Virus record (IMG/VR): IMGVR_UViG_3300048091_000109
Coordinates: 1-39,173 of that record
Strand: one strand, 5' to 3'
From: a virus
DNA length: 39,173 bases
Shown: positions 35,145-39,173 of the stretch, piece after piece
How positions within the stretch are numbered: position 1 is the first letter of the stretch
Layout: each line of letters opens with the position of its first letter
Position numbers and translations under genes: made by a program
The notes under the pieces: generated by a model
The model's input: the letters and a program-made list of their open reading frames with translations, nothing else
What the model was told of the DNA's origin: nothing
Database searches by the model: none

Positions 35145-35798
35145 ATGACGACTACCTGGACACTCCCTGCCGCAGACATCATCACCGATGCGCTGCAGAT
35201 CTTGGGCGCAATCGGCGCCGGGCAGACTGCCTCCGATGACGACTACAGCGCGTGCCTGACCGCGCTGCAGAACATCATCAAGGAATTGCCGCTGCATGGC
35301 GTGTCCTGGCCGAAGATCACCGCCACGCCGGTTGCGCTTGCCTGGGATGCTGCCGCGCCGGAAAATGTGACGCTGCCGGCCGACTATTACGGCGTGCCGC
35401 AAGTCTCGCGCATCGTCAACGGGCAAAAGGTCGCGGTCGATGTCATCGCCAAGGCTGCCTATGACGCGCTGCCGTCCGCGCCGCTCGGTGGCGCTCCGCT
35501 GCGTCTGTACATCGCGCCGAACAATGTCGGCTACCTGTGGCCGGTTCCCGATGCCGATCCCGGCCTGTCGTTGACGTACCAGGCCATCGGCGCAGATGTC
35601 GATCTGTCCGCGCGGCCGGATGTCGCGCAAACCTGGATCAGCGGGCTCGGATACTGGCTGGCCTATGAGGTCTGCCCGAAGTTCGGCATTGACATGATGA
35701 GCCGCGCCGATATCGAAAAGCGCTACCTGACCAAGCGCAGCCTGATGCTGTCCTATGCCGCGGAACTGGCGCCGATTACCTTTGGAGTTGCTGACTGA
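35145..35798 (+). CDS. P22 gp4-like tail accessory factor, 217 aa
   Basis: The sequence begins with TWTLPAADIITDALQILGAIGAGQ and has YYGVPQVSRIVNGQKV, features of the head-completion adaptor that binds below the portal. The family is named for P22 gp4, whose P22 form is also a peptidoglycan hydrolase; that activity is not established here. The stop overlaps the gp10-like start (ATGA), as in the neck operons of these phages. Confidence 0.85.
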   Translation: MTTTWTLPAADIITDALQILGAIGAGQTASDDDYSACLTALQNIIKELPLHGVSWPKITATPVALAWDAAAPENVTLPADYYGVPQVSRIVNGQKVAVDVIAKAAYDALPSAPLGGAPLRLYIAPNNVGYLWPVPDADPGLSLTYQAIGADVDLSARPDVAQTWISGLGYWLAYEVCPKFGIDMMSRADIEKRYLTKRSLMLSYAAELAPITFGVAD

Positions 35799-37213
35799 TG
35801 CGCACGCTGCTCACCTCGGCATCGTACACGGCGCAAAGCCTGAAGGCGTCGGCGCAGCGCTGCGTGAACCTGTACCCGGAATCGAACCCGCCTGATGCGG
35901 CGGCGCCGGTCACGTTCTACGGCACGCCGGGGCTGCGCCTGCATTCGACGATGCCCGGTGTCGGCCCGGTGCGCTGCTTGTTCAAAGCCAGCAATGGCAA
36001 CCTGTACGGCGCGCAGGGGCGCACGCTGTACCGCTATCGCGACGGCGCGTGGCACAACCTGGCGACGCTGGCAACCGCATCCGGCCCGGTGCACGCGGCC
36101 GACAATGGCCTGTTTGCGGTCTTTGTCGATGGCTCAACGAATGCGCCGACCGTTGATCTTGGCGGCGATAAAGTGTCATCGATGGGCGGCGAGGGCTGGT
36201 ATGGCGCGGATTTTGTAGCGTATGTCGATACCTATCTGGTATTCAACAAGCCGAATTCACAGGCGTTCTATATCACTGGGCAGCTCGACCTGTCGCTGGA
36301 TGCGCTCGATTTTGCGTCGGCCGAATCCTTTCCCGATAACGTGGTGTCGCTGTTGGTCGATCACCGCGAAATCTGGCTGTTCGGCGAGCAGACGACCGAG
36401 GTGTTCAGCGATGCCGGCGCGGCGGATTTCCCGTTTGAGCGAGTTAATGGCACGATCATGCAGCAGGGGTGCATCGCGCCGCACTCGCCGACGCGCTTTG
36501 ATAACTCAATTGTTTGGCTCGGTGGCAATGATGACGGCAGCGGCATCGTGTGGCGTGCCAATGGTTATACGCCAACGCGCATTAGTACGCATGCGCTGGA
36601 AAACGAGTTGCGCGGCTATCCGACGCTGGCCGATGCGCAGGGCTTCAGCTACCAGCAGAACGGGCATACGTTCTATGTGCTGACGTTTCCGACTGCCGGC
36701 AAGACGTGGTGCTATGACGCCGCGGTAAACCAGTGGCACGAGCGCGCGTATCGCCAGGATGACGGCACGCTGACCCGCAACCGGGCGAACTGCCACGTCT
36801 TCTACGGCGGGCAGCATCTGGTCGGCGACTTCGAAAACGGGAACGTCTATGTGCTCGACCCGGAAACCTACACCGACAACGGCGCCGAGATCCTGCGCAC
36901 CAAGAGCTTCCAGCACATGGTCAGCGACGGCAAGCGGCAATTCTTCCGCAGTTTCGAGCTGGACATGGAAACCGGCGTCGGCAATGACGACGATCCCGAC
37001 CCGCAAGTGTGGTTGCGCTGGTCCGATGATGGCGGGCATACCTGGAGCGCGACTGTCACCATGAGCATGGGCAAGCTCGGCGAGTACGCGCGACGGATGA
37101 ACCGCAACCGACTTGGCATGGGGCGCGATCGGGTCTTCGAGGTATCGACTACGGCGAAAACGAAAGTCGTGCTGCAGGGCGCGTTCATTGATGCCGTGCC
37201 GGGGGCCGCATGA
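35798..37213 (+). CDS. Packaged DNA stabilization protein, P22 gp10-like, 471 aa
   Basis: Clear gp10-type protein: TSASYTAQSLKASAQRCVNLYPE, TFYGTPGLRLHSTMPGVGPVR, and WLFGEQTTEVFSDAGAADFPF. Further conserved parts include NSIVWLGGNDDGSGIVW and a C-terminal KTKVVLQGAFID. It closes the portal after packaging and forms the tail hub with the gp4-like protein. Start overlaps the upstream gene's stop. Confidence 0.9.
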   Translation: MRTLLTSASYTAQSLKASAQRCVNLYPESNPPDAAAPVTFYGTPGLRLHSTMPGVGPVRCLFKASNGNLYGAQGRTLYRYRDGAWHNLATLATASGPVHAADNGLFAVFVDGSTNAPTVDLGGDKVSSMGGEGWYGADFVAYVDTYLVFNKPNSQAFYITGQLDLSLDALDFASAESFPDNVVSLLVDHREIWLFGEQTTEVFSDAGAADFPFERVNGTIMQQGCIAPHSPTRFDNSIVWLGGNDDGSGIVWRANGYTPTRISTHALENELRGYPTLADAQGFSYQQNGHTFYVLTFPTAGKTWCYDAAVNQWHERAYRQDDGTLTRNRANCHVFYGGQHLVGDFENGNVYVLDPETYTDNGAEILRTKSFQHMVSDGKRQFFRSFELDMETGVGNDDDPDPQVWLRWSDDGGHTWSATVTMSMGKLGEYARRMNRNRLGMGRDRVFEVSTTAKTKVVLQGAFIDAVPGAA

Positions 37214-37692
37214 GCGCGATCAAACTCAACGAAGCCGCGCTGCTGGCGGCTGGATTCGACCGCGCCACGGTGCAGGCGCTGCGGCATCTGGTGCGCCAGG
37301 TCGGTCCGGAAGTGGGTGCGACGACGCTGCCGCAGGTTGCCGAGACGGCCGATCTAACCGGGCCTGTGATCATCGCGCTGCAAATCGGTGTCGCGGCGCT
37401 GCAGGCGCAGGCAGCGATTTTCGAGGCCGAGCAAGCGAGCCTGCCGCCTGTGGATGCCGACGCGCGCCGGCTGATTGCTGATCTATCCGCCGAGGCGCAA
37501 GAAAGGCGCATTACCGCTGATGCGGTTGCGCGCCGGCTTGATGACCTGGGCGCCGAACTGCAAGAGCAGCGCATCACGGCCTCTACGCTTACCGCAATGG
37601 TGGATGCGCTCAACGCCGAGCTGCAGGAAGCACGCACGACAAACAACGCGCTGTCACGGCGTATCGATGATCTGGAAAACGGGGTGAACTAA
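37210..37692 (+). CDS. Coiled-coil neck/tail protein, 160 aa
   Basis: Residues about 55-155 are a near-continuous coiled coil with repeating LQAQAAIFEAEQASL and RRLDDLGAELQEQRI patterns, preceded by a helical region (LLAAGFDRATVQALRHLV). The gene follows the gp10-like gene with four-base overlap. It could be a trimeric tail needle or connector, comparable with P22 gp26, but no sequence match is claimed. Confidence 0.65.
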   Translation: MSAIKLNEAALLAAGFDRATVQALRHLVRQVGPEVGATTLPQVAETADLTGPVIIALQIGVAALQAQAAIFEAEQASLPPVDADARRLIADLSAEAQERRITADAVARRLDDLGAELQEQRITASTLTAMVDALNAELQEARTTNNALSRRIDDLENGVN

Positions 37693-38033
37693 TGGGCATG
37701 TCCTACTCGAAGCTGTTTGAACCTACGCTGCTGACTGCGACGCCGGCTACGATCCTGACCGTGCCTTCCGGCTCGGCCTCGATGCTGCTCAAGGGCGCGA
37801 TCGTGCGCCTGACAAATACCAGCAATTCGCCCGTTTCCGTGTCGCTGTACAGCGTGCCGGTTGCGGGCAGCAATGGCGCAACCAATAACTTTTTCCCGGC
37901 CAAGTCCGTGCCGGCGAATGACTATATCGATGTGCAAGTGCCGCAGATGAAGGCGGGCGACTTCCTGCAAGGCTCCGCAGTGACGGCCAGCGTCGTCAAT
38001 ATCCAGCCGATTGCCGGGGCTTACTACTCGTGA
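37692..38033 (+). CDS. Small beta-rich virion protein, 113 aa
   Basis: A beta-sheet protein (PATILTVPSGSASMLLKGAIVRL, VSVSLYSVPVAG, DYIDVQVPQMKAGD) of a type often encoded between tail hub and ejection genes. The middle resembles a head or tail decoration fold. The stop overlaps the next start (GTGA). Function inferred only from location. Confidence 0.62.
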   Translation: MGMSYSKLFEPTLLTATPATILTVPSGSASMLLKGAIVRLTNTSNSPVSVSLYSVPVAGSNGATNNFFPAKSVPANDYIDVQVPQMKAGDFLQGSAVTASVVNIQPIAGAYYS

Positions 38034-38527
38034 TCATTCAACCTGTTGACGATTACGGCGCCGGCCTGACGCCATTCACGGCTTCCAATGACCCGGAAGT
38101 GATGCGCGCAAAGATATGGGCGCTGCAGGAAGCTATGACGGACATGCCGCAAGTGGATTGCCCGGTTCGGCATATCTTCGCGCCGGGCCTGTATGCGCGC
38201 GAAATGACCATCCCGAAGGGTGTTACTGCAGTCGGCGCCGTCCACAAGACTGAGCATGTCACCACGATTTCCAAGGGGCGCATGCTGCTGATGACCGACG
38301 AGGGAATCCAGGAGGTCAGCGCCGGCTATACGGGCGTGTCCAAGCCAGGCATCAAGCGTGCAGCCTATGCGCTGGAAGATACGGTGATGGTCTGCTATCA
38401 CCCGACCAATGAAACCGACCTGGACAAGCTGGCAGAGGAATTGACGGACTGCACCACGCAGCAACTGGTCGGAGGCTCGCAAAACAAGCAGTTCATTGCC
38501 AACCAAGCGAAGCAATTGAAGGGGTAA
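38030..38527 (+). CDS. Beta-rich tail-region protein with possible cupin-like fold, 165 aa
   Basis: GTG at 38030 overlaps the preceding stop (GTGA). Central residues EMTIPKGVTAVGAVHKTEHV and TTISKGRMLLMTDEGIQEV give successive beta-strands with His and Glu, reminiscent of a cupin barrel. The C-terminal region is helical (DLDKLAEELTDC). Similar proteins precede the ejection genes in podoviruses, but the role is unknown. It ends three bases before the ejection protein's ATG. Confidence 0.62.
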   Translation: MIIQPVDDYGAGLTPFTASNDPEVMRAKIWALQEAMTDMPQVDCPVRHIFAPGLYAREMTIPKGVTAVGAVHKTEHVTTISKGRMLLMTDEGIQEVSAGYTGVSKPGIKRAAYALEDTVMVCYHPTNETDLDKLAEELTDCTTQQLVGGSQNKQFIANQAKQLKG

Positions 38528-38530
38528 ATT

Positions 38531-39173
38531 ATGGTATGGGCCGCATCAACAGTTATTGCGCTCGGGGCTGCTGGTGCGGCCGGTGTCGGCGCGATTGCAG
38601 CAGCAGAAGCATCGAAGAACGCCGCAAACACGCAGGCCAATGCTGCGAATAATGCCAGCAATGCGCAATTGCAGGCATCGCGTGAGGCGATCCAGTTTCA
38701 GCGCGACCAGGCTGCCATCGCGCAGGCGAACCAGCAGCCGTGGCTGGATGCCGGGAAGAATGCGCTGTCGCAGCTTGCTATCGGCATGCGGACCTATCAG
38801 CCGAGCACGCTTTCCGTGAACCAGGCTGGTCATACCGCCGGCGTGCAGGCATGGCTGAATGCGCAGCCCGGCTATGTGCCCGAGGCTGGCTACGATTCGC
38901 CGTACACCAACACTGCGCAGGCAGTCGGCACGCCGATTGGCTTCCTGAATCAGCCATCGACCGCTTTTTCCACGCCAAATACGGCGTTCACGACGAAGAA
39001 CATGGCATTCTCCGCGCCGGATACCTCATTCACGGCCAAGAACACGGCATTTGCCACGCCGTTCGACTTCCAGGCCGATCCCGGCTATGACTTTCGCCTA
39101 GCTGAAGGCATGAAGGGCATCAATAACAGTGCTGCGGCGCGCGGCGGTGTGCTGTCCGGGGCGGCGCTGAAGG
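38531..39173 (+). CDS. Putative DNA ejection/transfer protein, N-terminal part (continues at position 1)
   Basis: ATG at 38531 follows the stop of the previous gene by three bases. The first 30 residues are hydrophobic and Ala/Gly-rich (ASTVIALGAAGAAGVGAIAA), followed by a helical Gln/Asn/Ala-rich region (SREAIQFQRDQAAIAQANQQ). Residues about 143-177 consist of five 7-residue repeats such as NTAFTTK. The frame runs through the 127-base overlap to the stop at 745-747, giving 420 residues. The amphipathic head could insert in the host envelope during ejection. Function is inferred from composition and position. Confidence 0.75.
   Translation, partial: MVWAASTVIALGAAGAAGVGAIAAAEASKNAANTQANAANNASNAQLQASREAIQFQRDQAAIAQANQQPWLDAGKNALSQLAIGMRTYQPSTLSVNQAGHTAGVQAWLNAQPGYVPEAGYDSPYTNTAQAVGTPIGFLNQPSTAFSTPNTAFTTKNMAFSAPDTSFTAKNTAFATPFDFQADPGYDFRLAEGMKGINNSAAARGGVLSGAALK
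38957..39061 (+). repeat. Five tandem 21-bp units encoding 7-residue repeats
   Basis: Units of 21 bp encode STAFSTP, NTAFTTK, NMAFSAP, DTSFTAK and NTAFATP. They lie in the ejection protein and extend into the terminal overlap. The period of seven would allow a beta-solenoid or extended linker; DNA copies have diverged by third-base and replacement changes. Confidence 0.8.
39047..39173. repeat. Terminal direct repeat marking a circular genome (right copy)
   Basis: These 127 bases equal 1-127. See the left copy: the overlap shows that the ejection gene continues and the unit genome is 39,046 bp. Confidence 0.9.

Noticed and set aside
39047-39173. 127-base terminal repeat as a true T7-like direct terminal repeat
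   Set aside because: It lies inside a coding frame that continues correctly when merged, and the length fits a common assembly k-mer overlap. A circular or permuted genome is the simpler reading.
38030-39173. Diversity-generating retroelement as in Bordetella phage BPP-1
   Set aside because: The neck and ejection genes recall BPP-1-like phages, but no reverse transcriptase, template repeat or variable repeat pair was seen.
1-39173. Integrase, transposase, attachment site or tRNA gene
   Set aside because: Reading the frames on both strands showed no tyrosine or serine recombinase signature, no transposase and no cloverleaf that I could support.

Overview
The window is a complete, tailed, podovirus-type phage genome with plasmid functions. 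Positions 1-127 are repeated exactly at 39047-39173, so the molecule closes into a circle of 39,046 bp and one gene (the ejection protein at 38531) runs across the join. The DNA is GC-rich. Its lysis cassette (holin-like, GH24 endolysin, Rz/Rz1 spanins), O-antigen-type polymerase, tailspike, TrfA-type replication initiator and an SOS-box-like site point to a Gram-negative host, probably a betaproteobacterium. The host assignment is inference only.

Region by region: 26596-39173 and 1-10305 (plus strand) are the late genes. They run in order: SGNH esterase, small and large terminase, a Tad2-like anti-Thoeris protein, portal, scaffold, N4-gp56-type major capsid protein, P22 gp4/gp10-like tail proteins, ejection proteins, tailspike, a Wzy-like O-antigen polymerase moron, lysis genes and a metallophosphoesterase. 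10384-12720 (minus) holds small accessory genes, two of them cysteine-rich. 12785-15159 is a plasmid maintenance module: a TrfA-like initiator, an iteron origin with two perfect DnaA boxes and an AT-rich unwinding element, a ribbon-helix-helix-like protein, and a parA plus small partner operon flanked by repeated TATCAAG motifs. 15215-19369 (minus) is a recombination operon (exonuclease, SSB, NinB, dUTPase, small proteins). 19370-20692 is the immunity switch (repressor, Cro-like protein, operators, a perfect CTGT-N8-ACAG SOS box). 20402-26295 (plus) is the lytic replication operon (Zn-finger/HTH protein, Ref-like nuclease, lambda-O-like protein with internal iterons, DnaB helicase, DUF3310, RusA, a possible late regulator).

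Taken together this looks like a temperate phage-plasmid. No integrase or transposase is visible, while the TrfA/iteron/ParA module would let the prophage replicate and segregate as a plasmid. A second origin inside the O-like gene would serve lytic growth. The prophage would also carry cargo of use to lysogen or phage: an O-antigen polymerase next to a pectate-lyase-fold tailspike (likely serotype conversion) and Tad2. The tailed-phage structural set is a mosaic of N4-like capsid and P22-like neck modules.
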